Assembly: GCA_963663245.1 (NCBI GenBank)
Contig: OY760143.1
Coordinates: forward strand, 868,001 to 932,000
Source: JAFGVL01 sp963663245
Lineage (GTDB): Bacteria > Bacteroidota > Bacteroidia > Bacteroidales > Paludibacteraceae
Length of the DNA stretch: 64,000 bases
Direction: 5' to 3'
In this document: positions 8,382-17,775 of the stretch, piece after piece
Layout of the letters: each line of letters opens with the position of its first letter
Position numbering within the stretch: the stretch's first letter is position 1
Translations under genes and position numbers: made by a program
The notes under the pieces: model-generated
The model's input: only the letters and a program-made list of their open reading frames with translations
Database searches by the model: none
Told to the model about the DNA's origin: nothing

Positions 8382-8459
8382 TAACTTCTTCTTTGAAAAA
8401 ATACCTTTGGCACAATTTTATCATATTTTTGCGGTAGAAATACAGTAAAAGAATTTATT

Positions 8460-9191
8460 ATGAGATATCTAAAATTACTATCACTACTACTTTTTGTAGT
8501 TTTTCAATTCGTAACTGCACAAGATAAACATGCTGAGGCAGAGCAAATTTTCAAAAAATACTTAGTTAAGGAAGAACGTACAGTTGCTAAAATGATTATC
8601 AACTTGGACGACAGTGTTTATGTTTATTATTGTAAAGGAGTAATGGCCGACAATAAAAAGGATAAAATTAAAAATTTTATGAGGTTTATTTCTCTTCAGC
8701 CTAAGTATGGTGCTGCTAGAGCATTTTTAAACCTAGGGTTATTATATGCAGATACCAATAAAAAAGATTCAGCTCTTTTTTATTATAATATTGCTCATTT
8801 AAAAGATTCAACACTTATTAATACATATATCCATAGAGGAGATTTGTTATTTTCTATGGAGCGTTGTGATGAGGCTACAAAAGATTTTAATATGATTATT
8901 AAAATGTTGCCTGATTACGAAGAAGCATATTTGTTAAGAGGTATTTGTAAAATGAATGCTAAAAATTTAGAACATGCTTTAGCTGATTTTAATAAAGTAA
9001 TTGAATTAAACCCAAGCAATTCTCAAGCATATATGATGAGAGGAGTTGTATATAGAGATCAGAAAGATTATTTGATTGCAATAGAGAATTGGAAAAAAGC
9101 GAAAAAGATTAGTCCTGTTAATGAAAAAGTGGCTAATATGATGATAAAAGAGGTAAAAGCTTTAATAAAAGCAGAGAAAAAGAAAAGATAG
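8460..9191 (+). CDS. Secreted tetratricopeptide repeat protein
   Basis: 243 residues. A signal peptide covers about residues 1-20 (LLLFVVFQFVTAQ). From about residue 75 to 225 there are four TPR-like units, for example AYLLRGICKMNAKNLEHALADF and AYMMRGVVYRDQKDYLIAIENW. TPR arrays mediate protein contacts; no enzymatic domain is seen. The C-terminal tail is Lys-rich. It is a monocistronic unit ended by a strong terminator. Confidence 0.75.
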   Translation: MRYLKLLSLLLFVVFQFVTAQDKHAEAEQIFKKYLVKEERTVAKMIINLDDSVYVYYCKGVMADNKKDKIKNFMRFISLQPKYGAARAFLNLGLLYADTNKKDSALFYYNIAHLKDSTLINTYIHRGDLLFSMERCDEATKDFNMIIKMLPDYEEAYLLRGICKMNAKNLEHALADFNKVIELNPSNSQAYMMRGVVYRDQKDYLIAIENWKKAKKISPVNEKVANMMIKEVKALIKAEKKKR

Positions 9192-9210
9192 AATATTGAT
9201 TAAGCTTTAT

Positions 9211-9251
9211 AAAAAAGAAGGCGTGCAATTTTTTTGCATGCCTTCTTTTTT
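9211..9251 (+). terminator. Rho-independent terminator after the TPR gene
   Basis: AAAAAAGAAGGC-GTGCAA (9211-9228) pairs with TTGCATGCCTTCTTTTTT (9234-9251), a long stem with a short T loop, 19 nt after the stop. It may also stop transcription from the opposite direction. Confidence 0.9.
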
Positions 9252-9260
9252 ATTTTTCAA

Positions 9261-9324
9261 TTAACCATTTGGTTAGTTGAAAAATAAATACTTAATTTGT
9301 CATGCGGTTTAACCAAAAGGTTAA
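9261..9324 (+). promoter_or_regulatory. Twin palindromic operators upstream of the TetR gene
   Basis: Two 16-bp palindromes with the same half-sites: TTAACCATTTGGTTAG at 9261-9276 and TTAACCAAAAGGTTAA at 9309-9324 (TTAACC-N4-GGTTAR). They are 48 bp apart centre to centre; the second ends 3 nt before the TetR start codon. This is the expected layout for autorepression of the efflux operon by its TetR protein. Confidence 0.75.
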
Positions 9325-9327
9325 TTT

Positions 9328-9924
9328 ATGAATGTGGAAATTAATACAGAAAGGAAAATTCTTGTAGCGGCACGTAAAGTCTTTTTGCGTAAAGGTATGG
9401 ATGGATCTAGGATGCAAGAAATTGCAGATGAAGCAAATATTAATAAAGCTTTATTACATTACTATTATCGTAGTAAAAATAAACTTTTTGAAGCTGTTTT
9501 CTCTGAAATATTTATGGGCTTTTTTGGGGAAGTTAGTATGGTCCTTCTATCAGATTCACCTATAAGAGAAAAAGTTATTCTTTTCGTAGATACTTATATG
9601 GATGTGTTGTCTGAAAATCCATTTGTTCCTCAATTTATAATTAACGAAATCAATAGAGATCCTTCTATGATGAAAGAGTTAATGAAAAATGCAGGATTCA
9701 ATCCTCAAGTATTAGTTAAGATGTTTGAATCTCAGTTTAAAAAATCGAATGTTGATATTCGACATTTTATTGTAAGTATATTAGGGCTTTGTATATTTCC
9801 ATTTGCTGCCCGTCCTCTTATGGAGACAATCTATTTTGATAGTGAAGAACAAGCCTACTCTAAGTTTCTTTCAGAGAGAAGAGAATTTGTAAAAGTTATG
9901 ATGTTAAAATTTATAGAAGAATGA
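9328..9924 (+). CDS. TetR-family repressor of the efflux operon
   Basis: 198 residues. The N-terminal HTH (ILVAARKVFLRKGMDGSRMQEIADEANINKALLHYYYRSKN, residues about 10-50) is classic TetR, and the rest is a helical ligand-binding domain. It is followed with a 4-nt overlap (ATGA) by the TolC-like gene. In enterobacteria a TetR protein (CecR/YbiH) controls the equivalent ybhGFSR cluster. Two matching palindromes upstream are the likely operators. Confidence 0.9.
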   Translation: MNVEINTERKILVAARKVFLRKGMDGSRMQEIADEANINKALLHYYYRSKNKLFEAVFSEIFMGFFGEVSMVLLSDSPIREKVILFVDTYMDVLSENPFVPQFIINEINRDPSMMKELMKNAGFNPQVLVKMFESQFKKSNVDIRHFIVSILGLCIFPFAARPLMETIYFDSEEQAYSKFLSERREFVKVMMLKFIEE

Positions 9925-11180
9925 AAAAAGGATTAACTCTTTTGTTTGTTGTTATTTTAGGAATGACAATGTCAGCACAAGGACTTACATTGGATAGTTG
10001 TCAGGTTCTAGCGAGAGAGAACCACCCGCAGCTAAAACAAGCTGGTGTAATTGAAGAATTGTATCTGTTGCAAAGAAAAAGTATTGGAGCTTCTAATTTG
10101 CCACAGATTGATTTTGTTGGAAGAGCATCTTATCAATCAGATGTAGTTGAAATTAATTTACCAATTCCAGGGTTTGCCAATACAGAATTCTCTAAAGATC
10201 AATATCGTGTTTACATTGATGTAAAGCAAAAGATATATGATTTTGGTATGACTAGGAAGCGTAAAAATGTGCAATTAGTAGACTTTAAAATAAATATACA
10301 GCAGAATGAAGTTGATCTATATAAGATAAAAGAATTAGTTAACTCTTTGTATTTTAATGCGTTAGCTCTTCAGCAAAACAATCAAATTTTAATGCTTAAA
10401 AGACAAGTTGTTGAAGAACGTATAAAGCAATTGGAGTCAGCAGTTAAGAATGGAATGTTATTGCCTAATGAGCTTGATAATCTTAGGGCTGAGAGTTTAC
10501 TAACAGATCAGCAACAAATGGAGTTGCTAATGAATAAGAATACAACGTTCTCTTTGTTGGGAATCTTAATTGGACATGATATTTCAGAAGAAACAGTAAT
10601 TACATTTCCTAAGCCTAAAGGAGTATTACCTAGTTTAGATATTAAGCGACCTGAAATAGGCTTGTTCCTTTTGGAAAAAAACAAAATGGATCAAAGTGAA
10701 ATGTTACTAAATACAAAACGCTTACCTTATGTTTATGCATTTGCTCAAGCAGGTTATGGAAGACCCGGTTTAAATATGCTAAATAATGCTTTTGACGATT
10801 GGTATTTAGGTGGATTAGGTTTTGCTTGGAATTTATGGGATGGAAATAAAATCAAGAATGATAAAAAAGTATTAAAAGTTAAAAAGAGGACTGTTGATAT
10901 AGCAAAAGAGAACTTTGAACGAGCCATTAAAATGTCTTTGACAAGAGAGCTTAATAATATTAAGAAACTAGAGAATATGCTAATAGTAGATAATGAATTG
11001 GTCGAATTAAAACAGAAAATCGTAAAACGATCAGCGTCTGCTTTGGATAATGGGGTGATAAATTCAGCTGATTATATACGAGACCTAAATGCTGCTTTTC
11101 AAGCTCAGGCAATATATCAAATACATAGATTGCAATTAATACAGGCGAAAGTAAACTATCATACTATTAAAGGAGAGTAA
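9921..11180 (+). CDS. TolC-family outer membrane efflux protein
   Basis: 419 residues. Signal peptide about 1-20 (GMTMSAQG), then the TolC/OEP pattern of long amphipathic helices with LTLDSCQVLARENHPQLKQA near the N-terminus and a second repeat half after about residue 240. It would form the trimeric outer membrane channel for the HlyD-like adaptor and the two-permease ABC transporter encoded downstream. Length is normal for the family. Confidence 0.88.
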   Translation: MKKGLTLLFVVILGMTMSAQGLTLDSCQVLARENHPQLKQAGVIEELYLLQRKSIGASNLPQIDFVGRASYQSDVVEINLPIPGFANTEFSKDQYRVYIDVKQKIYDFGMTRKRKNVQLVDFKINIQQNEVDLYKIKELVNSLYFNALALQQNNQILMLKRQVVEERIKQLESAVKNGMLLPNELDNLRAESLLTDQQQMELLMNKNTTFSLLGILIGHDISEETVITFPKPKGVLPSLDIKRPEIGLFLLEKNKMDQSEMLLNTKRLPYVYAFAQAGYGRPGLNMLNNAFDDWYLGGLGFAWNLWDGNKIKNDKKVLKVKKRTVDIAKENFERAIKMSLTRELNNIKKLENMLIVDNELVELKQKIVKRSASALDNGVINSADYIRDLNAAFQAQAIYQIHRLQLIQAKVNYHTIKGE

Positions 11181-11216
11181 GAAATTCAAAGTGAAAAACT
11201 ATAAATTATTAATGAT

Positions 11217-12095
11217 ATGAAAAAAATACTTATACTAATAATAGCTGTTGTTGCATTGTCAGCATGTGCTGGTACCAAGAATGAAGCAGATGCTTTTGGA
11301 AATTTTGAGTCAGATGAAATTGTAATCTCATCTGAAAATAACGGACGTATAATATCTGCAAGTGTTGCAGAGGGAGACAAGGTGCAAGTTAATGCTCTTA
11401 TGCTTTTAATTGATACAACTAATCTGAGTCTTCAAAAGAGACAGTTAATCTCTCAGAAGACTTCAATATTGTCACAATCAAGTACAATACAAGCACAGAT
11501 TTCAGTTTTAGATCAGCAAATCTCTAATGCAAATAAAGATTTAAAACGAATAAATAAGATGTTGTCTGAGGGGGCTGCTACGGCAAAACAATTAGATGAT
11601 ATTACAGGACAAATAGATTTGGTGAATAGGGAAAAAGAAGCCTCTATTTCTCAAGTAATTTCTATTCAAAAACAAGCTGAGACAGTTGATGCTCAGATTA
11701 CAGTGCTAGAGGACAGAATGCAAGCTGCTGTTGTACGTGCACCAATAAAAGGAACTGTGTTAGAACGTTATGGTGAGCCAGGTGAATTAGCTGTGCCAGG
11801 AAAAGCCTTGTTTAAAATGGCTAATGTAGAATTTCTAAATTTACGTGTGTATATAAGTGAAACACAACTTTCTCAAGTTAAGTTGGGGCAAACTGTTAGA
11901 GTGCTAATCGATAATGGAGATGATAGCAAAGAGTTGAAAGGGAAGATTCAATGGATAGCTTCAGAAGCTGAATTTACACCAAAAATTATTCAAACCAAAG
12001 AAGAGAGAGTTAAATTAGTGTATGCTGTTAAAGTACGGGTTGCTAATGATGGAAGTCTAAAAATAGGGATGCCAGGTGAAGTGGTATTTAAGTAA
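11217..12095 (+). CDS. HlyD-family periplasmic adaptor lipoprotein
   Basis: 292 residues with a lipoprotein signal (VALSACAG, Cys near residue 17). A barrel-sandwich (biotinyl-lipoyl-like) half motif is seen in NNGRIISASVAEGDKVQVNALML, then a coiled-coil hairpin (about 65-160), then the second half APIKGTVLERYGEPGELAVPG. This is the YbhG/HlyD adaptor type linking an inner membrane ABC transporter to TolC. Its place between the channel and ATPase genes supports that. Confidence 0.88.
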   Translation: MKKILILIIAVVALSACAGTKNEADAFGNFESDEIVISSENNGRIISASVAEGDKVQVNALMLLIDTTNLSLQKRQLISQKTSILSQSSTIQAQISVLDQQISNANKDLKRINKMLSEGAATAKQLDDITGQIDLVNREKEASISQVISIQKQAETVDAQITVLEDRMQAAVVRAPIKGTVLERYGEPGELAVPGKALFKMANVEFLNLRVYISETQLSQVKLGQTVRVLIDNGDDSKELKGKIQWIASEAEFTPKIIQTKEERVKLVYAVKVRVANDGSLKIGMPGEVVFK

Positions 12096-12129
12096 TAATT
12101 GAATATAAATCTTTACGCTATTAAGTAGA

Positions 12130-13041
12130 ATGATTTCGATAAACAACATAAAAAAATCTTATGGTGAAGTAGAAGCTCTAAAAGGAATTTCTTTAGAGGT
12201 GAAACAAGGAGAGCTATTTGGACTTATTGGTCCAGATGGAGCTGGTAAAACTTCTATGTTGCGAATTTTAATGTCATTAATATTGCCTGATAGTGGCACT
12301 GCTCTAATGAACGGATTCGATATAGAGAAAGACTATAAAGAAGTCAGACTGCTTTCTGGATATATGCCAGGGAAATTTTCTTTGTATACTGATTTAACGG
12401 TAAAAGAAAATATGGAGTTTTTTGCTACCGTATTTGGAACAACAGTTAAAGAAAATTATGAATTGGTGAAGGATATATATTCTCAAATAGAACCCTTTGA
12501 AAATCGACGTGCAGGTAAACTCTCTGGTGGTATGAAACAGAAGTTAGCGCTATCATGTGCATTAATTCATAAGCCCAAAATATTAATATTAGACGAGCCA
12601 ACTACAGGAGTTGATGCCGTTTCTCGTAAAGAATTTTGGGATATGCTGACTCGCCTTAAAGAACAAAACATTACAATTCTAGTTTCAACACCCTATATGG
12701 ATGAGGCTAGTCTTTGTGATAGGATAGCATTAATTCAAGATGGTGAGATTTTTAATGTTGACACACCAGAAAGAATGAAGGTAGATTTTAAGGAGGATAT
12801 CTGGAGTTTAAGGTGTAATACTAGCTTGTATCAAACATCTAAAATATTGCGAGGCTTTCCAAATACAATCTCAATTAATAGTTTTGGTAGCTTTTTACAT
12901 ATAGTCACTCCGAAAGGGAAGGTTAAAAAAGAAGCCATAATATCATATTTAGAAGAAAATGGACAAACTGATATTCAACTCAATTCAATAAAAGCTACAA
13001 TTGAAGATGTATTTATGTTATTTAAACAAGCAAAAAGCTAA
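12130..13041 (+). CDS. ABC transporter ATP-binding protein (YbhF first-half type)
   Basis: 303 residues. Walker A GPDGAGKTS (about 37-45), Q-loop region, signature LSGGMKQKLALS, Walker B ILILDEPTTGVD, and a following C-terminal regulatory extension of about 80 residues. The Asp in place of Asn in the Walker A loop (GPDGAGKT) is also seen in the first nucleotide-binding domain of YbhF. In this genome the two YbhF halves are separate genes, 4 nt apart. It powers drug or toxic compound efflux with the two permeases downstream. Confidence 0.9.
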   Translation: MISINNIKKSYGEVEALKGISLEVKQGELFGLIGPDGAGKTSMLRILMSLILPDSGTALMNGFDIEKDYKEVRLLSGYMPGKFSLYTDLTVKENMEFFATVFGTTVKENYELVKDIYSQIEPFENRRAGKLSGGMKQKLALSCALIHKPKILILDEPTTGVDAVSRKEFWDMLTRLKEQNITILVSTPYMDEASLCDRIALIQDGEIFNVDTPERMKVDFKEDIWSLRCNTSLYQTSKILRGFPNTISINSFGSFLHIVTPKGKVKKEAIISYLEENGQTDIQLNSIKATIEDVFMLFKQAKS

Positions 13042-13045
13042 ATAG

Positions 13046-13765
13046 ATGAAAGCAATTGTAGTTAAAAACATGATGAAGAAGTTCGGAGATTTCATAGCGA
13101 ATGATAATCTTTCTTTTGAAGTAGAGAAGGGAGAGATATTTGGTTTTCTTGGAGCAAATGGAGCAGGTAAAACTACTGCAATTAGAATACTGTGTGGATT
13201 GTCAATACCAACTTCGGGTGAGATGACTGTTGCTGGGTATGATATATATAAAGAGACCGAATTGATTAAAAATAATATTGGCTATATGAGTCAAAAATTT
13301 TCTTTGTATGATGATCTTTCAATTAATGAAAATATTCGATTCTATGGTGCTGTATACGGTATACCCATAAATGAAAGAAAACAACGTACCGAAGCAATGC
13401 TTAAAAGATTGGAATTAACAGAATATGCTGATAGGCGCATTGCTGATTTACCCTTAGGGTGGAAACAAAAGTTGGCCTTTTCTATTGCTATTCTTCATAA
13501 TCCAAGTATTGTTTTTTTGGATGAACCAACTGGAGGAGTTGATCCTGTTACTCGTAGACAATTTTGGGATTTAATATACGAGGCATCTGAGAAAGGTATT
13601 ACTGTATTTGTTACAACACACTATATGGATGAGGCTGAGTATTGTAATAGAGTCTCAATTATGGATGAAGGGAGGATTGTTGCTTTAGATACACCAGAAG
13701 GGTTAAAGAAGAAGTACCATGCACATAATATGGACGAGGTGTTTTTGAAAATAGCCAGAAAATAA
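13046..13765 (+). CDS. ABC transporter ATP-binding protein (YbhF second-half type)
   Basis: 239 residues. Walker A GANGAGKTT, Walker B IVFLDEPTGGVDP and H-loop TTHYMDEAEYC are intact. The ABC signature, normally LSGGxxQ, reads LPLGWKQKLAFS, which lacks the Ser-Gly-Gly core. The partner ATPase upstream has an intact signature, so the pair is likely an asymmetric heterodimer with one degenerate site. It begins 4 nt after the first ATPase and ends 3 nt before the permease gene. Confidence 0.88.
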   Translation: MKAIVVKNMMKKFGDFIANDNLSFEVEKGEIFGFLGANGAGKTTAIRILCGLSIPTSGEMTVAGYDIYKETELIKNNIGYMSQKFSLYDDLSINENIRFYGAVYGIPINERKQRTEAMLKRLELTEYADRRIADLPLGWKQKLAFSIAILHNPSIVFLDEPTGGVDPVTRRQFWDLIYEASEKGITVFVTTHYMDEAEYCNRVSIMDEGRIVALDTPEGLKKKYHAHNMDEVFLKIARK

Positions 13766-13768
13766 GAA

Positions 13769-14896
13769 ATGAAAAGTTTATTCACAAATAGAACTAGGTT
13801 TGGAGCTTTTGTAAAAAAAGAGTTTCTACATATTTTTCGAGATAAGAGAACCTTGGTAATCTTATTTGGAATTCCTTTGGTACAACTCATTCTTTTCGGA
13901 TTTGCACTTAGAAATGAGGTGCGCAATGTTACTATTGGGATTGCTGATTTTTCTAATGATGAAATGACCCAGCAAATTATACAAAAGTTGGCATCTTCTC
14001 CGTATTTTATCCTTGCTGCTGTAGTAAGTAACCCAGCTGAATATGATGAGTTGTTATCTAGTGGAACAGTGAAAGAGATTGTTGTGTTTGAGAATGATTT
14101 TAGTAAAAAGTTTCAATCTAGTGGCAAAGCAAATATTCAGCTAATTGCTGATGCCTCTGAGCCTAATACAGCTCAATTAGTTGTCAACTATACAAGTGCA
14201 ATTATTAATAGTTATTTGCAATCTAAGTCTGTTGTGAAAGAAAATCCTACATTAATAAGCATAGAAACCCGTATGCTCTATAATGAAAACTTAAAGGATG
14301 CCTATAATTTTATTCCTGGTCTATTTGCAATGATATTGATGTTGATATCAGCTATGATGACAGCAATAACAATTACAAGAGAAAAAGAAACCGGAACAAT
14401 GGAAGTGTTAATGGCATCTCCACTTAACCCTTTGCAAATTATATTGGGTAAGGTGACACCTTATTTTATTTTGTCGATACTAAATGCCATTATGATTTTA
14501 GTTATTGGGACACAGTTTTTTGATGTACCAGTTAAAGGTAGTATGGTGTTGTTAATGGCAGAAATACTTTTGTTTATATTCATGGCTCTTAGTTTAGGTA
14601 TAATGATTTCTACTATGGTGGAAACACAGATGGTGGCAATGATTATCTCGGGCTTTGCATTAATGATGCCGACTATATTGTTGTCAGGTTTTATATTTCC
14701 AATTAAAAATATGCCAGAGTTACTACAACTATTGTCAAACTTGATGCCTCCACGTTGGTTTATTGAAATTAATAGGGGTATAATGTTGAAGGGTAGTGGG
14801 CTTACAATACTATGGCATCAAACGCTAATCTTAGTAGCTTTTTCTTTATTCTTTATGGGTGTAAGTATACGTAAGTTTAAAATTAGATTAGAATAA
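13769..14896 (+). CDS. ABC-2 type permease of the efflux system (YbhS/YbhR type)
   Basis: 375 residues. One N-terminal membrane helix after an amphipathic KKEFLHIFRDKRTLVIL start, a large extracytoplasmic domain (about 45-180), then five helices with the ABC-2 motif EKETGTMEVLMASP in a loop near residue 210. This layout is the YhhJ/YbhS/YbhR ABC-2 permease class. It is a likely heterodimer partner of the next gene. Confidence 0.9.
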   Translation: MKSLFTNRTRFGAFVKKEFLHIFRDKRTLVILFGIPLVQLILFGFALRNEVRNVTIGIADFSNDEMTQQIIQKLASSPYFILAAVVSNPAEYDELLSSGTVKEIVVFENDFSKKFQSSGKANIQLIADASEPNTAQLVVNYTSAIINSYLQSKSVVKENPTLISIETRMLYNENLKDAYNFIPGLFAMILMLISAMMTAITITREKETGTMEVLMASPLNPLQIILGKVTPYFILSILNAIMILVIGTQFFDVPVKGSMVLLMAEILLFIFMALSLGIMISTMVETQMVAMIISGFALMMPTILLSGFIFPIKNMPELLQLLSNLMPPRWFIEINRGIMLKGSGLTILWHQTLILVAFSLFFMGVSIRKFKIRLE

Positions 14897-14916
14897 AACG
14901 TATTATTATTTAAAAA

Positions 14917-16029
14917 ATGAGAACCCTTCTTTATATATTACAAAAAGAGTTTTTGCAAATTTTCAGGAATAAAATCATGCTGCGAATCATGGTGATAATT
15001 CCTATTATTCAATTGTTGATTCTTGTGTATGCAGCAAGCTTTGAAGTAACGCGTATTGATATGGCTATTGTAGATTCAGATCATTCAAGTTCTTCTGCTA
15101 GGCTTATTAATAAGATAAAGAATAATGCTCTTTTTCATGTTAATCACTATGTAGCTACCCAAGATGAGGCTGAAAATTTAATTCAAAGAAGTAAAATTGA
15201 TATAGCTCTGTGTATACCTAAAGATTTTGAAAGGAAACTCATTAATTACAATCAGCCTGATGTACAGTTATTAGCTGATGCTATTGTTGGAAATTCAGCT
15301 CAATTAGGAGCAGCTTATCTGTCCAATATAATAATGGATTTTAATAAAGAGGTTTTAGTTGAAAGAATGGGAGGGTTGCCTAAGAATAATCAGATAAACA
15401 TTGTACATAGTTTTTGGTATAATGTTGATTTGAATTATAAAATATATATGGCTCCAGGTATTTTGGTGGTGTTGCTTACAATTATCGGTATGATGTTGGG
15501 AGCTGCAAATTTAGTTCGAGAAAAAGAGTTGGGAACGATAGAGCAAATAAATGTTACACCAATTCAGAGATGGCAACTTTTATTAGGCAAATTAATTCCC
15601 TTTTTAGTGATTGCATTAGTTGAACTTGTGATAGGATTAACTTTGTCATATATTGTGTTTAATATGCCTATTCGGGGGAGTCTTTTATTATTATTTGGAT
15701 CAGCAACTATCTATCTTATTTTAGTTCTCTCTTTGGGGTTGTTTATGTCTACTATAAGTGAAACTCAACAACAAGTAACCTTTGCTAGTTTTTTCTTTTT
15801 GATGATATTTATCATGTTAAGTGGACTATTTACTCCTGTGAATAGTATGCCCGATTGGGCTCAGAAAATAAATTGGTTTAACCCTTTGTATTACTTTATA
15901 AAAATTATGCGAGGTGTTATTCTGAAAGGAGCAAGCCTCGTAGATATATGGAAAGATTTTACAGCTCTAAGTGTTTTTTCTTTTTCAATGTTTACTTTGT
16001 CCGTTTTACGATACAAAAAAACAACATAA
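14917..16029 (+). CDS. ABC-2 type permease of the efflux system (second subunit)
   Basis: 370 residues with the same layout as the preceding permease: QKEFLQIFRNKIMLRIM at the start, an extracytoplasmic domain, and the loop motif EKELGTIEQINVTP. It is the last gene of the six-gene operon that starts with the TetR gene and is followed at once by a terminator. Confidence 0.9.
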   Translation: MRTLLYILQKEFLQIFRNKIMLRIMVIIPIIQLLILVYAASFEVTRIDMAIVDSDHSSSSARLINKIKNNALFHVNHYVATQDEAENLIQRSKIDIALCIPKDFERKLINYNQPDVQLLADAIVGNSAQLGAAYLSNIIMDFNKEVLVERMGGLPKNNQINIVHSFWYNVDLNYKIYMAPGILVVLLTIIGMMLGAANLVREKELGTIEQINVTPIQRWQLLLGKLIPFLVIALVELVIGLTLSYIVFNMPIRGSLLLLFGSATIYLILVLSLGLFMSTISETQQQVTFASFFFLMIFIMLSGLFTPVNSMPDWAQKINWFNPLYYFIKIMRGVILKGASLVDIWKDFTALSVFSFSMFTLSVLRYKKTT

Positions 16030-16063
16030 AAAATCCCTCATCAAACTGATGAGGGATTTTTTT
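16028..16063. terminator. Bidirectional terminator between convergent operons
   Basis: AAATCCCTCATC (16031-16042) and GATGAGGGATTT (16048-16059), a perfect 12-bp stem with a 5-nt loop, with A-run on the left and T-run on the right. It serves the efflux operon on the + strand and the ompA-like genes on the - strand (stop at 16067). Confidence 0.93.
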
Positions 16064-16066
16064 AAT

Positions 16067-16813
16067 CTATTTTACTGTATCGTTTGCTTGTTTAATGTAA
16101 GACTCTTCTAGAATATAGACTTCTGTTCTTCTATTCATTTGTCTTCCTTGTTTTGTCTCATTTGTAGAGATAGGTCTTGTTAGACCGTAACCGACAGGTT
16201 TTAATCTATTTGCTTTAATTCCTTTTTTTACTAAGTAGTTTTTTACAGCGTTTGCTCTGTTTTGAGACAACACTTGATTTGGTTTAATACCACCAACATT
16301 ATCAGTATGACCAGCAATTTCAATAACAATATTAGGTTTGTCATTTAAGAATCCAACTAGTTCATTTAGCATGTCAAATGATTCTCCTCGAATTGTTGCT
16401 TTATTAGTATCGAAGTAAACTCTGTCTAAACGTATTGTTCTTGGAGGTTCATATTTAAAGGTGTAGTTTATAGTAATAAACTCAGGTTCTGATGGAACTT
16501 TGAAGCTACGCATCATAGTGTCTTTTCCTAAAACAGTCACAACTATATTGTATGCTTTTCCTTTTGGTATTAATACGTCAAATCGACCAATGTCATCAGA
16601 TGTTCCGCCATATGATTCTTTGGTTGAATCGTTAACAAAGCTAACTTTATCTCCTTTACTAGGAACTCCATCAAGTGTAGTTACTAATACTTGTAATAGA
16701 GCCATTGTTTCTGTTGGTTCCATTCCATTGCGTGAAGCGTGTATGGGTGCTTGTGCATTTGCTGAGTATAAACCAGCAGCAAATAAAAGTATAGTGATAA
16801 TTATTTTTCTCAT
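16067..16813 (-). CDS. OmpA-family peptidoglycan-associated protein (copy 1)
   Basis: 248 residues. Signal peptide 1-20 (LYSANAQ), an N-terminal domain (about 35-120) that looks like a carboxypeptidase-regulatory-like beta-sandwich, then an OmpA C-terminal domain (about 130-235). Conserved OmpA_C residues include VYFDTNKATIR, IAGHTDNVGG and the late NRRTEV segment; these bind peptidoglycan. It is 43 nt downstream of a close paralog in the same direction and ends at the shared terminator. Confidence 0.88.
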   Translation of the reverse strand: MRKIIITILLFAAGLYSANAQAPIHASRNGMEPTETMALLQVLVTTLDGVPSKGDKVSFVNDSTKESYGGTSDDIGRFDVLIPKGKAYNIVVTVLGKDTMMRSFKVPSEPEFITINYTFKYEPPRTIRLDRVYFDTNKATIRGESFDMLNELVGFLNDKPNIVIEIAGHTDNVGGIKPNQVLSQNRANAVKNYLVKKGIKANRLKPVGYGLTRPISTNETKQGRQMNRRTEVYILEESYIKQANDTVK

Positions 16814-16856
16814 GATTGCGATGGTATTAATATATTTTTAATTGTGTGCTATTTGA

Positions 16857-17606
16857 TTAATCATATAACATACGAACCTCAGTACGTCTATTTTTTTGTC
16901 TTCCTTCTTTTGTGTTGTTTGTATCTATAGGTCTAGAATATCCAAATCCAATAGGAGTAAGGCGGTTTGCTGTTATACCACGATCTATTAGATAGTTTTT
17001 AACTGATTCGGCTCTGCCTTGAGATAGTTTTAAATTATACTCTTCTCCACCTACATTATCTGTATGTCCATAGATTTCCATCTCTACCTCTGGTTTTAAT
17101 AACAATAATTCACCTAAATCGTTCAATGAAGGGAAAGATTCTGGGCGTAATGTAGCTTTTCCAGTGTCATAGTATACATTTTCAAGAATGATAGTTCGAG
17201 CAGGGCTATAGCTAATTTCGTAATTGTAAATACGAAGATTAGCTGAATCTAACGGAATTGCTAATAAGCGAATAATAGAATCTCTTCCAAGTGATTTAAT
17301 TCGTACTTCTAAAGTATCTCCTTCTCGTAATAATAAATCAAATAAACCATCTTTGTCTGGTCTTTTTGCATATCTTTTTTCATCAATCTTACTCATTAAG
17401 TGAATTACATCGTACGACTGAGGATTGCCACTAGGGTCTGTTACAATAAAGTGAAATAAAGCCATAGAATCATTTGGCTCAAGTATTACAGGAGCACTGT
17501 GTAGGCTTTCTAATTGTAGGTCGTCAACATTGTCTTGTAAGGCCGATTGAGCAAATAGAATAAACGATGGAATAACAAGAAGTAATAATAAAGTAAGCTT
17601 TTTCAT
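16857..17606 (-). CDS. OmpA-family peptidoglycan-associated protein (copy 2)
   Basis: 249 residues with the same plan as its downstream neighbour: signal peptide (PSFILFAQS), beta-sandwich-like region and OmpA_C domain with VYYDTGKATLRPES, IYGHTDNVGG and QKNRRTEVRML. The two proteins look like a tandem gene duplication that has diverged strongly in the N-terminal half. It is probably the first gene of the pair's operon. Confidence 0.88.
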   Translation of the reverse strand: MKKLTLLLLLVIPSFILFAQSALQDNVDDLQLESLHSAPVILEPNDSMALFHFIVTDPSGNPQSYDVIHLMSKIDEKRYAKRPDKDGLFDLLLREGDTLEVRIKSLGRDSIIRLLAIPLDSANLRIYNYEISYSPARTIILENVYYDTGKATLRPESFPSLNDLGELLLLKPEVEMEIYGHTDNVGGEEYNLKLSQGRAESVKNYLIDRGITANRLTPIGFGYSRPIDTNNTKEGRQKNRRTEVRMLYD

Positions 17607-17775
17607 GTTGGTATAATTTTGATAGATATGATGAACGTTCTTCTTGTTGCAATAATCTCGCCATAGCTAAAAGAAGAAAGGCGCTTACAAAAATAGAAGA
17701 ATTATCGGGAAAAAGGGTGTGGAAGGTTTATTTTTAATGGATTTGTTGTTGTAGAACATTTATCTGCATTCTATA

